From positions 14,413,113-14,477,112 of the forward strand of contig NC_133223.1 in NCBI RefSeq assembly GCF_040436345.1: 64,000 bases of DNA, in the 5' to 3' direction. Both the position numbers and the translations under genes were made by a program. Below, piece after piece: positions 31,651 to 58,354 of the stretch (positions within the stretch are counted from its first letter, which is position 1; each line of letters starts with the position of its first letter). Under the pieces are notes generated by a model. It did no database searches. It saw only the letters and a program-made list of their open reading frames with translations, and had not been told where the DNA came from. Source of the DNA: Pagrus major. Its lineage: Eukaryota; Chordata; Actinopteri; Spariformes; Sparidae.

Positions 31651-31752
31651 AAAATGGTACTAGGATCTCAAATTCCATTAAAGCTGGGATTGCTAAGATT
31701 GTAGAAACCGTGTCCAACCAAACCCCCCCTCCCACAGTTACTACTTACTACT

Positions 31753-32255
31753 GAATGTGTACTTTGTGCTAATGTTAGTTAGTCTAGTAATGCAGGTACT
31801 GTTCACTCATTCTTTGGCTCATAGGCTGTGTGCTTTGTGCTAACATTAGCCGTTGGACGAGTCTGTCACTGCAGCTGCTGTTAACTTGTTATTTGGCTTG
31901 TAGGCTGTGTGCTTTGTGCTAACATCAGCTGCTGAACCAGTCTGTTACTGCAGGTACTGTTCACTCGCTCTTTCGCTCATAGGCTGTGTGCTTTGTGCTA
32001 ACGTTAGCTGCTCATCCAGTCTTTTACTGCAGTTACTGTTCACTAATTTTTTGGCTTGTAGGCTGTGTGCATTGTGCTAACGTTAGCTGCTCAACCAGTC
32101 TTTTACTGCAGCTACTGTTCACTAATTTTTTGGCTTGTAGGCTGTGTGCATTGTGCTAACGTTAGCTGCTCAACCAGTCTGTTACTACAACTACTGTTCA
32201 CTCATTTTTTGGCTTGAAGGCTGTGTGCTCTGTGCCAACATTAGCTGCTGAACAA
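31753..32255. repeat. Minisatellite with a 79-bp period
   Basis: Unit starts (each beginning GCTGTGTGC) fall at 31825, 31904, 31983, 32062, 32141 and 32220, exactly 79 bases apart. An older copy with 7 bases lost begins at about 31753, and the last is cut off near 32255. The units at 31983, 32062 and 32141 are the most alike, suggesting the latest expansion. Non-coding. Confidence 0.95.
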
Positions 32256-32329
32256 CAAGCTCAGAGGCTATGCACTGTGAGCCCCTCCCATCATTGTCAT
32301 CCACTGTGTCACTGCTCGCTGTCACTGCA

Positions 32330-32701
32330 AATTTAAAGGTGCACTATGTAGTTTTGGAGAAGAAATTGAAACTAATTTACATTATTAATGAGGTAATAAT
32401 ACAAACTCAGAAGTTTTATTTTTCCTATAACTGAATAAACAAGCTGTTCTCAGAAGAAAATAAGACCCCCCAGAACACTGTTTGAAGCTAGAAAGGTGGC
32501 AGGGTCCGCCAAATATAAACAAAGTAAAACAGTATGAAATTGTGTTGTCCTTTAAGGTCAGTTTGATTATTCAGTTCATTCAGCCACGAAAACGAAGAGT
32601 TTGCTGATGGAGTTTGTTTAGTCATAAAAAAACAGTTAATAAAGATCTTTCTCTTCTGATTAAAATTTCCTCCCCAACACTACATGGTGCACCTTTAAAT
32701 T
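32330..32701. mobile_element. MITE with 22-bp terminal inverted repeats
   Basis: The left end ATTTAAAGGTGCACTATGTA and the reverse complement of the right end ATTTAAAGGTGCACCATGTA differ by one base, and one further A extends both. The 372-base element encodes nothing. Interior shared with 22008-22100. It inserted about 75 bases after the 79-bp minisatellite. Confidence 0.8.
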
Positions 32702-35333
32702 AAAGAATGTTTTACCAAGTTGGGCCTTAACATTGATCAGTTTACTAGAACTCCAGTTTAAAACACATTTAAAAAACATTGGCAAAGGTTTTTATTAGTA
32801 ATTATGTTGAGAGTTTTCACAAACATAACCCTCTCAAACGGCATTTTTATTGTTCCACAGATTAGACATCAGATTTTCAAGCATTTATATATATGTGTCT
32901 CTCAGAATTTGTGGAAAAATGAGTGTCGAGTAAAACATATGAAAGTTCAGAGACTGCGTTTGTTGATCCAATGACAGCATGGTGACAAATATGTAAACTC
33001 AAACGCAGGTTTTGATGAAAAGCACAGTTCATTACTTTGAGAGTGAGAAAGAGGTTGAACCCTGCGTGTTTTGGGATCTCACTCATTTTCATCTAAGTCA
33101 GACATTTACGTATGAACCCCAATCCCCCTGCTGTTTACTAAAGTGATACCTAACACCTTTACGTCATTCCTCTTTCATCCGAGTGGAGTTGACTCAGCGG
33201 TGTGATCAGACGTCAGCAAACAATCCTTTCTACTGCTGTAACGCTGGCAAGGAAACATCTGAAGGGAAGAATCGGAAGACCACGTCTGTTTGTATGACTA
33301 GTGGGATATGCTAAACTTCTTACATGGCAAAGAGACACACTCACTCTTTGTACATACGGCAGTCTAATCTGGTTTTGTCAGATCTGAGGCAGGGTGATCA
33401 GTATTGATGTAAAGGCAGGACTGAAGTGAGTCTTTGTGATCTGAGCAAACAGGTAGTAGTCAGGTGGGATATTGACCCAGCATGATAAGCTATCAGCTGA
33501 CATTCCTGTGTAGATGTGTAATCAAGGTCAGGGACAGAGATCAAGACGCAGGAACTGGCATCAGGTCCGTAAATTCACATTGGAGTGACGCATGAAGAGA
33601 CAGAAAGATAACTCACCAGAAAGACTTAACACTGAACAGAACTGGATGTGACACACTGACAAAAATGCTTCAATAAACAACTCTTTTTTCTTTTCTTTTT
33701 TTTACTATGGTGATGTAGCAGAACACGTTCTCTTCTCTAATGAGCAGATAGAGTCACTAGAAACTCTCTAAAAGTAAAAAATACAACTTACAGAAAGCGC
33801 TGTTTGCGATCTTCTGCTTCGCAGAGATCCTAACTCTGGTTCTCTAGTGTTTTTCAAGCTGCTAAAAATCAAAACAAAATGATGTATTTTCTTCTTTGGC
33901 TCAACTGGTATCACACTGGTTGAATAATTTGGTGAAACTGTCTGTGACTTCACTGTGAACATTGTGTTCCTGCTGTAGTTGCTCAGTTACACGGCTACAA
34001 ATCTGCTATCTTCTTGGATGACAAAGCTAATTTTAGCAAGTTACTGACTGTGCCTGCAGACTTTTTGAGTAGATTGCAAACTATTCTGTGTCTGACATTA
34101 ATCACATTGTATAATAAGGGTGTGGGCGACCCACAGAAGACACTGTGCGCTCATCGCTGTACAGCCTGACAGCTATAATTCATTGAGGAGACTCCTGAAG
34201 ACATTACACAACCCTGAACAAACCACTGACTAACACTGCACGACTAGTCCAGACAATGCAGCTATTCTCTTAATGTCACACTACAGACTTACAGGACACA
34301 ATTCTTCTATGTGTTCACCACAGGGTTACTGTATGTTTGGAAAGATTTGAATTCCACGTACTCTAAAAGCTAGTATTACTACTTTTGGCTTTTATCTATC
34401 GCAAGTATTTCTTTCATAAGATATACGAAAATCTCCAAAAAAAAAGGATATTTTTGAAGAATTGTTTGCCAGCAGCATTGATACTTCTTTCTTACTGTTC
34501 TCATAATAACAGAAGAAAGTCAAAATCAAAGCTGTGGCACCAACACACAGAAAGTCATGATATATTTATAGTAAAGAGAGGTTATTTCACCACTTTTTCC
34601 CTCGGGAAGGGCACCCAAGAGGGCACTATATCATGTTTTTATCTATTATAGGGGCATCCAAGAGTGCACTTTTGTGGCGCTTTTTTTCCGAACATAACTG
34701 CTGTGATGTCATGTATGTTTATGTTGAAGATGGGCTCCGTGGACCTTGCCCGAGATTCCGACTTGGAATTCTGACTTGCATTACCATTCCATTGCAGTTT
34801 TCCGTGCCGGAGGTTGTTTCATTCTGGGTGAGGAGTACGATGGAATGCAGCATACTGTAAGACCCATGACTGCCTACTCTCACTTGTTTATGTCGGCCAT
34901 TTTGTTCTCTCTCTCACTGACAAACCAAGCGGCAGCGCATCTTTGAAGCTTAATGGTGCAGCTACTGCTATTAGTACTGACCCAGTACTGGTAATATAAG
35001 TAGCGGGATACGCACAGAGCATCAAGCACGCTCAACATGTTTTGAGAACTTTTCTTAACAGTTCAGCCTCCTTGCATCTTTAAACAAAACAGGGGAGGAA
35101 AAAGTTGCATGAGTTAACAGAGGATATTACACATTTTATTTTATTTTATGGCACACTATAGTTGGAATACTCTGTTCACTAGCGTAATATAAATACTGTA
35201 GTCTACAAATAAATCCTACCTGGCTCCTCATGGGTGCTGCCATTGTTGTGTAACGTCAAAAAACAAAGATTTGCCCTGAACTCTGGTGTTCCTTTGTACT
35301 TTTTCTCGTAGGACATATGAAAAACAAAAAAAG
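32702..35333. other. Intergenic, no gene seen
   Basis: No exon or RNA gene. Two similar short blocks (GGGCACCCAAGAGGGCAC at about 34609 and GGGGCATCCAAGAGTGCAC at about 34651) hint at an old repeat. Confidence 0.45.
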
Positions 35334-35747
35334 AGAAGGGAAAGTGCGTCAACACACTACCACTGCGGCAAATAGTAATAATGATTATAATAGCAGGGTT
35401 GTAATAATGATTATGTCTGCTTCATTCCATTCAACACATTAAAGATGACAAACCAGGAAAATACAAACATTGTGGCTTTATATATTACGTTTTCGAGTTT
35501 GTGGGTGTCTGGAGCGCGGCTTAAATGTGGTTGATTTTTGCATGCGTTGTTGAGGGACACTATTTAACAACAATGTATTCAAATTAAGGAGCTTTTCACG
35601 GCTGAAAAAAACATCATATATATCATATATGTTGTATGATTTCATGGTTGTATAAAATGGTATGTCCTGTATGGATGTATAAAGATATTTCCGTGCACTC
35701 ACAACTACATTTATTTGGTAAGGTTGTGTTCTGTCATGTAAACTTAG

Positions 35748-35872
35748 CATCCATCCATTCATCTTTTCTCCTAACTGCTTATTCTGTTCAGAGCTGCAGG
35801 GTAATAGAAACTATCCCAGCATGCATTGGGTGAGAGGCACTCCAGAGATACTGCCAGTCTATCAAAGGGCTA
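35748..35872 (+). repeat. Dispersed fish repeat of the CCATCCATTC...GCTTATTC type
   Basis: Has the order CCATCCATTC, CTAACTGCTTATTCTGTTCA, ATCCCAGCATGCATTGGGTG, GCCAGTCTATCAAAGGGCT, typical of a teleost SINE/LINE 3' region. Confidence 0.6.
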
Positions 35873-36540
35873 AATTTGAAAACATTGTACACCAGACAAT
35901 GGTAAGGATGTGATTTAATTTTTAAAAGTTTTGGAGAATTCGACTGAACACATGAAAAAAGTTTGTGCCTCCAGGGAGAGCTGAGGGACACTTTTGAAGT
36001 CTGACAAAGTGCCTCAAGTGATGTCAGTGGAGTCAGGGTGAGTTAGGGTTGAAGAAAAAACCTCTGTGGCTGGAGAGTTAGGGAGATGTGAGCGTACCAG
36101 ACCTCTGTAGCCAGCTCTTCATCTCTGCTTGATGCTTGAGGCTACAATAGCTGCTACTAGTATAACACACCCGACTGCCCACTGTTGGTGGTCAAGTTGC
36201 ATTGTGGGTAAGATTGCCTCACTCCTAATCTGGGCAGTGTAAAGACGGCTGCACTTTTCTTTTTAAAAAATGACCCCTGCTCCCCACAACATCTCTGCGT
36301 GCTGTTTTGTTGCCTCGTACTAATGAGTGTCCAAAAACGAACTGACCTCGATGTCACACGCTGAAGAGAGGTGAAGGAGGTTAATTGGGAAAACTGGGTA
36401 ATGAAGTGCCTCCCAGATAATGTTCAATGGTGGGCTGACGAAGTCAACCATGACATCATTGCACAGATATCAGAATGACGCACTTCACTGAGGTTCATTA
36501 ACATTCCCTTCATTCCCTAGTCTTTCTAACAGAAAACAGA

Positions 36541-36630
36541 CCTGGAGCCCACCCAGTGCATGCTGGGATAGACTCCAGCACCACAAAAATCCCCTGCAGA
36601 ATAAGAAGTTAAAAAAAAATGGATGGGTGA
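36541..36630 (-). repeat. Same fish repeat family, opposite orientation
   Basis: CCTGGAGCCCACCCAGTGCA, TGCTGGGATAGACTCCAGCA, AATAAGAAGTTAAAAA and ATGGATGGGTGA form the reverse-complement 3' end of the family seen at 35748-35872. Confidence 0.6.
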
Positions 36631-37568
36631 TTGGTTGGCACGAAAAAAAAAAAAAAAAGGAGAAGGGGAATTGTGTCCACTGACTCTGCTACCACTGCGG
36701 CTGCTAATAATTATGATGATAAAATAATGGTTAAAAATAATATGTCTGCTTTATTCACTTATGTAGCTTAAGAATTCAACATATTAATGATGACAAACCA
36801 GGAAACTACATAACTAATTGTGATACTGGTCTAACTTTTTTGAATTTTGATTGATATTAAACCATAATTGGCTTCCCATGGCTGAGGAGAGAAATCAACA
36901 CTACAACATGCAGTTAAGGTGACCTACTGTGGTCAATATCTCTCCTCTAGTGTTTTTTCACCATGAAAACAGTTGTGGATAACAAAATGGTTTGTTGCAT
37001 GCTGTAGATATAATGGCCAGTGTTAGGGCTCATTTGTATACGAAAAGTAATATGAGTGTAAGAATAGCATTCATTTTTGATAAAAAAACTAGGTATTCTG
37101 GCATCACCACTTTTCCTGCTTACACTCCTCAGAGCCTCACCTGTCATGCATTTCTTGTTGTATACTCCCATCTTGTGGTAAAGAAGAAACATAACAGATG
37201 CAGATTTTCACATAAGATGTTGGGAAATATTTCACTGGAAGAGCCTCAGTGTAAAATGGAAACTTATGGGCTGCAGATGACATCAGCTCCACATCCTGAC
37301 AGCAATGTTGATGGAACAGATGACGGACAAAGTCCACAGCTGAATACATTTCTTGCATAGAATATCAATAACTAAAGGTCATTTGAGTATGTTGTGCCTC
37401 TCTAACTCCCACCACAGGTGAAGTGTACGATAAATAAGCTAGTTACATTACAACCAGTAGCTAACCGTTGCTTTTGCACAAAGTTAACCACTGAGTCACT
37501 GTCTGTATGTAAACCATCAGGTCTGTGTAAGATAGATCATGATGTCGTGTGTGAAGCAGCTGCATAGT

Positions 37569-37640
37569 GGTTCCATGGTGTAATGGTTAGCACTCTGGAC
37601 TTTGAATCCAGTGATCCGAGTTCAAATCTCGGTGGAACCT
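37569..37640 (+). tRNA. tRNA-Gln (anticodon TTG)
   Basis: Seventy-two bases with a fully paired acceptor (GGTTCCA/TGGAACC), a D arm with TGTAATGGTTAGCA, a perfect anticodon stem (CTGGA/TCCAG) around CTTTGAA (TTG) and an intact T arm (CCGAGTTCAAATCTCGG). The discriminator base is T. It looks functional: internal A and B boxes are present, and no mismatch is seen in the stems. An inverted twin lies at 39017-39088. Confidence 0.95.
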
Positions 37641-37800
37641 AATTTGAGGCACAGAATACAGACAAGACCTCATACCTAAAATAACATTACAATGTACATT
37701 CAAAGTCCAGTATAGTTATTTGTTAAGAGCTTAGACAGACTTCTTAAAGTAACAGAAGATACACATTGATGATCAACTAATTCTAAGTGCTGTATCGTAG

Positions 37801-37845
37801 GACTCAGACGTTTCACTTCTCATCCAAGAGGCTTCTTCAGTTCGA
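37801..37845 (-). ncRNA. Possible degenerate hammerhead ribozyme motif of the Penelope-like element
   Basis: On the minus strand the stretch reads CTTGGATGAGAAGTGAAACG followed by TCTG. This resembles the GAUGA...GAAAC-GUC core seen in Penelope-associated hammerheads. The usual CUGAUGA is here GGAUGA, and stem II is very short, so activity is doubtful. It is oriented against the RT. Confidence 0.3.
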
Positions 37846-38131
37846 ACTAACTGGAGGGGAGTTGCAGGCTTATAAATTATGTGTGGGAGTGTCCTTACAA
37901 AGTCGTTAGGGCCACTTCATGTGGGTCGCTAGGGCTAGGTGAGCCCAGGTTGTTAAGCTGTCCGGGGAGGGAACTCAATACAGCATTGTAGGTGTGTAAT
38001 GTCTTAGGCCACCTCCTCTGTTCAAAGACGGTCGTTCCATAGATGGATTCTTTTACTCCTCTTTCAAACTATCTTTCTTCTCTGGCCAAGATGTTTACAT
38101 TGTTGTCCTCAAAGGAATGATTTATTCCTTG

Positions 38132-38930
38132 GACTCCCCAACATACACAATGAAGGAGCACCACTCAGACCCATCAGCAGCAGCATTAACTCGGTTACTT
38201 ATAACATATCCAAGCACTTAGCCAGTATCCTAGCCCCTTTGGTTGGTTACACTCAACACCACATCAAAAACTCACAGGATTTCACCAACAAGGTAAAAGA
38301 AATAACACTGGACTCAGACGAAACAATGGTTTCTTATGATGTCACATCACTTTTTACATGCGTTCCCACTCAAAAAGCTGTTAAGATGGTGAAGATACGC
38401 CTGCTACAGGACAGCACTCTGTCCAACCAAACCAACTTCACCCCAGATCACATTTGTGCCTTACTTGCCCTCTGTCTGACTTCCACCTACTTCCAGTACA
38501 GTGAAGGCTTCTACAAACAGAAGCACAGCTCTGCCATGGGCTCATCAGTGTAGTGGCCAACTAGTGGCCCAATAGTGGCCAACTTCTACATTGAAGAAGT
38601 TGAGAGCAGAGCCTTGATTACCTTCACAGGAACTGCCCCTAGCCACTGGTTCAGGTATGTGGACGACACGTGGGTGAAAATCAGAGCAAGAGAAGTGGAA
38701 GCCTGGGGGTCATCAGAACCCTGAATCATCCTGCTCAGACCGTGCCCACTAAGACAGAGGGGTAGGAGAAGGAACAGAAGCACATCAGGGAAGCGCTTAA
38801 AACCTGTGGCTACCCAAACTGGGCCTTTGTCAAAACCTCTAAAAGATCCAGAGCAGACAGAGAGGAGGAGACGAGAAAACTTAACAACATCACCATTCCC
38901 TATGTCACGGGAACATCTGAAAAACCCATA
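38132..38930 (+). pseudogene. Penelope-like reverse transcriptase, broken
   Basis: The conceptual reading carries Penelope-type RT motifs: GLPNIH, SINSVTYNISK, VSYDVTSLFT (first catalytic Asp), FYKQKHSSAMGS and YVDDTWV (catalytic DD at about 38656-38667), then a connector with GYPNWAF. Breaks: one base is missing near 38160, a TAG stop is at 38551, a small duplication of AGTGGCC units interrupts the AMGS...IVAN region, and further frame damage follows 38702. It cannot make an active enzyme. Retroviral or LINE origin is unlikely, since YVDDT with this SYDV motif is typical of Penelope-like elements. Confidence 0.85.
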
Positions 38931-39016
38931 AAATACCTGCTGTTATCTTGTGCAGCATTTCATTATTATATTGTCATTTTGAATTGAGCTCTTTTGTGTC
39001 TCACCTGCCTTAAATC

Positions 39017-39088
39017 AGGTTCCACCGAGATTTGAACTCGGATCACTGGATTCAAAGTCCAGAGTGCTAACCATTACACCATGGAACC
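39017..39088 (-). tRNA. tRNA-Gln (anticodon TTG), inverted twin
   Basis: The reverse complement is identical or nearly identical over the 72 tRNA bases to the gene at 37569-37640, with the same intact stems and TTG anticodon. About 9-12 bases on each side also match (TAGTG before, ATTT.AGGCA after), so the copies share a little flank. A third-party copy or gene conversion would explain this. Confidence 0.95.
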
Positions 39089-39144
39089 ACTACATACAAA
39101 CCATCTTTCAATTTCTGGTAGCTTGGGAACAGAAGAACTATTAG

Positions 39145-39165
39145 ACAGACAGACAGACAGACAGG
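39145..39165. repeat. Short (AGAC)n repeat
   Basis: Five tetranucleotide units just downstream of the second tRNA-Gln. Confidence 0.85.
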
Positions 39166-41780
39166 CTCTGTAGGATTTGCGGTGAGTGACATGTTACTAC
39201 GTTAAATCCACCAGATGGAGCTCTTGAGACGAGAATGATTGACTCTTAAAATGTCCAGTTAGTTAAGAGAAGTTACAGTACTGTCCCTTTAATGTGTCCC
39301 TCTTGGAACAGACACATTCTTCTGGAGTCAAACACAACACTGAACTCTTTAAGAGTAAAACACTTTGACTGATGCTGTTGATTATGCCTTTGACCTCCAC
39401 TGTTTATACTCGATCATTCAGACATATTGCATTGATGCAAATAGAGATTATTGCTCATTTGATACTAAAGTTCCCTTAGAAGCTGTAATAAAAATATTTT
39501 TTCTTTTACTTTCCTGCTGCCATGTAACTTTTAATGTTTTTTAAATTACTTCTGTCATTTTAATCTGCAGTTACTGTGGAGATCCTGATTATTTGTATTA
39601 TACATTACAAATGTTATCAGCTTTTTCTATGACTATAAATGCAAACACACACTGTAACTGTCCTGAAAGTATATTTGTTTATTGTTTATTAGAGTCTTAA
39701 AGAAGTCAGTGACAAATGTATCTGTAACACTGAGCGTCTTCAGGACAGTAAACTGTCTTTGATGGTCCTGCTGCAGCAGATGAAGGGGACATCTGGGGAC
39801 GCTGGTCCTCACTGAAAATGGATAAAGACAGAAAGGTACAATAACAGTTACTGACCTCATCAACCCAACAAATGGAGTATTGATAGATATATGAGTGCTG
39901 ATAATATCATGAAATAAATGTTTACTTATCTTTTTAAATGAGAGGGTTCACAGTGCACGCTGTATCCTTCTCCTGTCCACTTGTCTTGACTCCTTTTCTG
40001 TGAAGGACAAATGACAGATAAGGTGGAAAAACAGTTAATAATGTATAATAATAATAATTATTGAAGGTTATTTTCAATGTATTTATTTATTGCTAATAGT
40101 CGCTCATTAATATTATAGTATGATATCTATTGTCAGAAATTTAGATTTTATTTTGTTTGAAATAATTATTATTGTATTGTATCATTGTATTGTATTGCAA
40201 TAATAATAACTGAAAGAGTCAACAGGGAACATTTGCCCATTCACATTAAAGTATAGTTATTATTATCATTATTATTATTATTATGGCTGATGCTCAAGCA
40301 TTCCTAAACTAAACTAACTTCTACACTGTCTCTTTATCTGATAGAATAATACATTTGCATAAAGTTGTTGACTTTGATAAAGCCCCTTTTCGATTTCATA
40401 TATGACCTTAACACATGTCTGTTTGTCCATGGATGGATATACGGATTTTTGTCTCACCAAAACAGCAGGTTCAGGTAAGAGAGTGAGGTCAAATTCATGT
40501 TACCTGTGACCTGAATTGCCCACAGCAACCGGATTTCAATTAGAATAATGTTTTAAATCAATATAGATTCTCCCCCATCCTCCTTCCTTTTATTATATTA
40601 ATACTGTGGCAGCACAAAAAGAGAGAGGGGATGACAGCGAGAGCAGGGTGGAGCAGAGAGCCATGTGTGGACTTCATAACAGACTAAACACAGCTTGAAT
40701 TGTTGTTCACTAGTAATTCATAAAAAATATTGCAGTAAGTTAAAACATTATATAAAGAAAAATATTAATGTATTGTTATTCAATGAAATGAGTGATTTAG
40801 CAGATTGGTTAAACACTTTTGCAAGGCCCTGTATGCATGCAACATTCTTATTAGGGGCTGAGCACCACCAAAGGTCTGATCCTAGAATCGCTCCAGGCTT
40901 GAGCACCCCTAAAAAGAGTCTGAGTCTACAAACAAAACTCATTATGTCATAACTCTGTTATGTGTTAACTTGCAAATTAAACAAGCAATATGGGGCACCA
41001 TATATATATATATATTACACCATCCTCCCTATTCCAAGACACTGTACCATCAACATTTTAATGTAAAAGATTATCAAAAACTGCAACTGTTTTGCCAGCA
41101 TAGTTCAGTACTATATTGGTGAATATTCTCAAAGTTTCAACTTAATAGGCACAAATAAATTAACACAGATTAAGCCTTGAGCTTTCAGGGCCCGTAGACT
41201 TCTGGGGCCCTGAACCCTGCTTTTCCTGTGTGTGGATCCAGTTTGTCTGAGGTCTGGCTTGCGGTTTGTTTCTGAAGTTATTCTGCCCCCTGGTGGCCAC
41301 TGAAAAAAATAAATAAATGCATCTTTAAAATTCAATGAGGCTCACAAAATTCACCCGAAGGTCAAAAACAAAAGTCAGAAATCAGAGGGAAAGGGCATTG
41401 TATGGAGGAAAGTCAACAAAGAGTGGAAACAGCTATGGGAATAAATGTATAGTGATTTAACACAGACACTTCACACTATAGTGAAGCATCCAACCAGTCC
41501 CCAGGACTTTGTCAGGTACCAGAGACTGAACTTGTTGGCAGTACGAGAGACGATAAGGACATGATGGAAGACACGAAAAGACTCCTGGACTAGCAGGAGC
41601 AGGATTACAGACCATACTAGAAGACAGAGGATGCTGTGTTTAGTTTATAAAAAACGTTTTAAAAAAAATCCAACTGGTCACTGTAGGAGTTAACTAACTC
41701 CAGAAGATGGCAGTGATGCAACACTAAAGGACACCAGCTGACGTTAAACCTCGGAGAAGATCAACAGGAGTCAGGAGTGA
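39166..41780. other. Intergenic upstream of ankrd10, no confirmed gene
   Basis: AT-rich with TTA/AAT runs near 40040-40290 and an AT run at about 40999-41016. A pair of exon-like segments on the minus strand near 39665-39997 is discussed as a finding but has stops in all frames of one part. Confidence 0.5.
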
Positions 41781-57116
<15,336 letters not shown>

Positions 57117-57515
57117 TGTGCGAAGGATCTAGTTACCAGGCCGCTGTTTTTTGCCTGAATCTCATATAAGCCTAAACAAGTTTAATTTGCCTTAAAGCCA
57201 TTGAGTGGTCCTGTTTTTCATGTATATGATTATTTCTTGTAGGAAAGCGCAGTCCCATTGTTGTGGACGTGTTGACATTTGTGACTGAAAGTTGATTTTG
57301 TTTGTGTTGTTTAAAAGGAAGTGATTGTTTAGCTTATTGTTCTCGTTTGATTAAGCTGTAAATAGCCTTGTTCTGATAAACACTAAAGTAAGCATCTGTA
57401 TTGAACCACTGCCAATACATAAATTTAGTTTCTGTTTCAACTAGAGGGGTGATTCCTCCCTCTAGATGTTAATGAAAAACAAGTGCAAGTGCATCCCATG
57501 TTACTCATTAATAAT

Positions 57516-57521
57516 AATAAA
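57516..57521 (+). terminator. Poly(A) signal AATAAA for ankrd10
   Basis: Canonical hexamer 400 bases after the TAA stop at 57114-57116, followed within 30 bases by a T/GT-rich stretch (GTTTGCTCTTTCTTTTTAAC). Confidence 0.65.
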
Positions 57522-58354
57522 AAAGTTTTGCAAAAGTTAAAGTTTGCTCTTTCTTTTTAACATCCCCACATGTACAGATAACTTGTGACAATAGCTCCCT
57601 ATCCAAAAGCAAAATGCCATGTTAGCCAACAACGCACAGAAAATAGTGGTATTTAAGATAATTTTTTAAAAAGTTTACTTTGCTTAATAAATTGGGGTCC
57701 ATCTTTTTACAGCAATTTTGGCATCTTTGTTGATATTTATACGTATTTGTGATTTAACTACAATAATCAAAGTGTTGGTTAGCCTTTTTTTAATCCACAA
57801 CACTGCTGTAAATGGAGCAGAGGAGGCTCCCCCACTCCAGCCTCACGTGTTGGGGCACAGCCATGGTGATGTACTGCCAACAGTCACCTGTCACCAGCAG
57901 GAGCGACCTTCATCATAGCTGCGCTGCACAAACACCGCGTCATCGTGACCACGCCCCGTGACAGACGACGATCTCAATGAGAATGGGGGATAGAGAAAAA
58001 CAAATGTTAAATAAACAAAACCTGATAGATGCATGTATCTTGTTATAGAGTATAACGTATTTTCTAAAACATATATTAATAATGGAAATTGATGCCTGCG
58101 ATGATATTTCACCGCCACAAAGTGATTGTTTAACTTAGCACTCGAAGTTGTCCCCTGCTCCTTCCGTGAGGTGGTATCGTCCTGTAAACCTAGCTGGGCA
58201 AACCAGAGAGTCAGGATTATCGAGAGCGAGCAGCTATCGGTAGTCGAGTTATTGTGAAGGTGGCAAATAACCATTAAATACAATATAACGTTTTTATAAA
58301 ATAAGCTCCTGTGAACGTATCCGTGTCTTCAATAAGCGTTCAACAAGTTAAACC
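57522..58354 (+). promoter_or_regulatory. ube2a: Intergenic spacer with probable ube2a promoter
   Basis: From about 57900 the sequence becomes CpG-richer (GACCACGCCCCGTGACAGAC near 57947, containing a GC/CACC box). Start site likely between 58150 and 58340 but not defined. No TATA box was recognised. Nothing else is seen in the spacer. Confidence 0.45.

Larger units (their letters stand above)
35334..36826. repeat. Diverged direct duplication of about 150 bp, 1.3 kb apart
   Basis: 35334-35480 and 36660-36826 share, in the same order, GAGAAGGG, CTACCACTGCGGC, an AATAATGATTAT-like run, ATGTCTGCTT and GATGACAAACCAGGAAA. Both follow an A-rich tract. This is either an old local duplication or two copies of one dispersed repeat. 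Confidence 0.55.
37790..38945 (+). mobile_element. Truncated Penelope-like retroelement
   Basis: Contains a 5' segment with the motif GACGTTTCACTTCTCATCCA (Penelope-like terminal region) and a degraded reverse transcriptase (separate entry). The GIY-YIG endonuclease normally found downstream of the RT is absent, and no terminal repeats could be matched. The element sits between two inverted tRNA-Gln genes. Limits are approximate. Confidence 0.75.

Noticed and set aside
57891-58283. 130-codon minus-strand frame in the ube2a promoter
   Set aside because: Overlaps the promoter and shows no protein-like conservation cues or family motifs.
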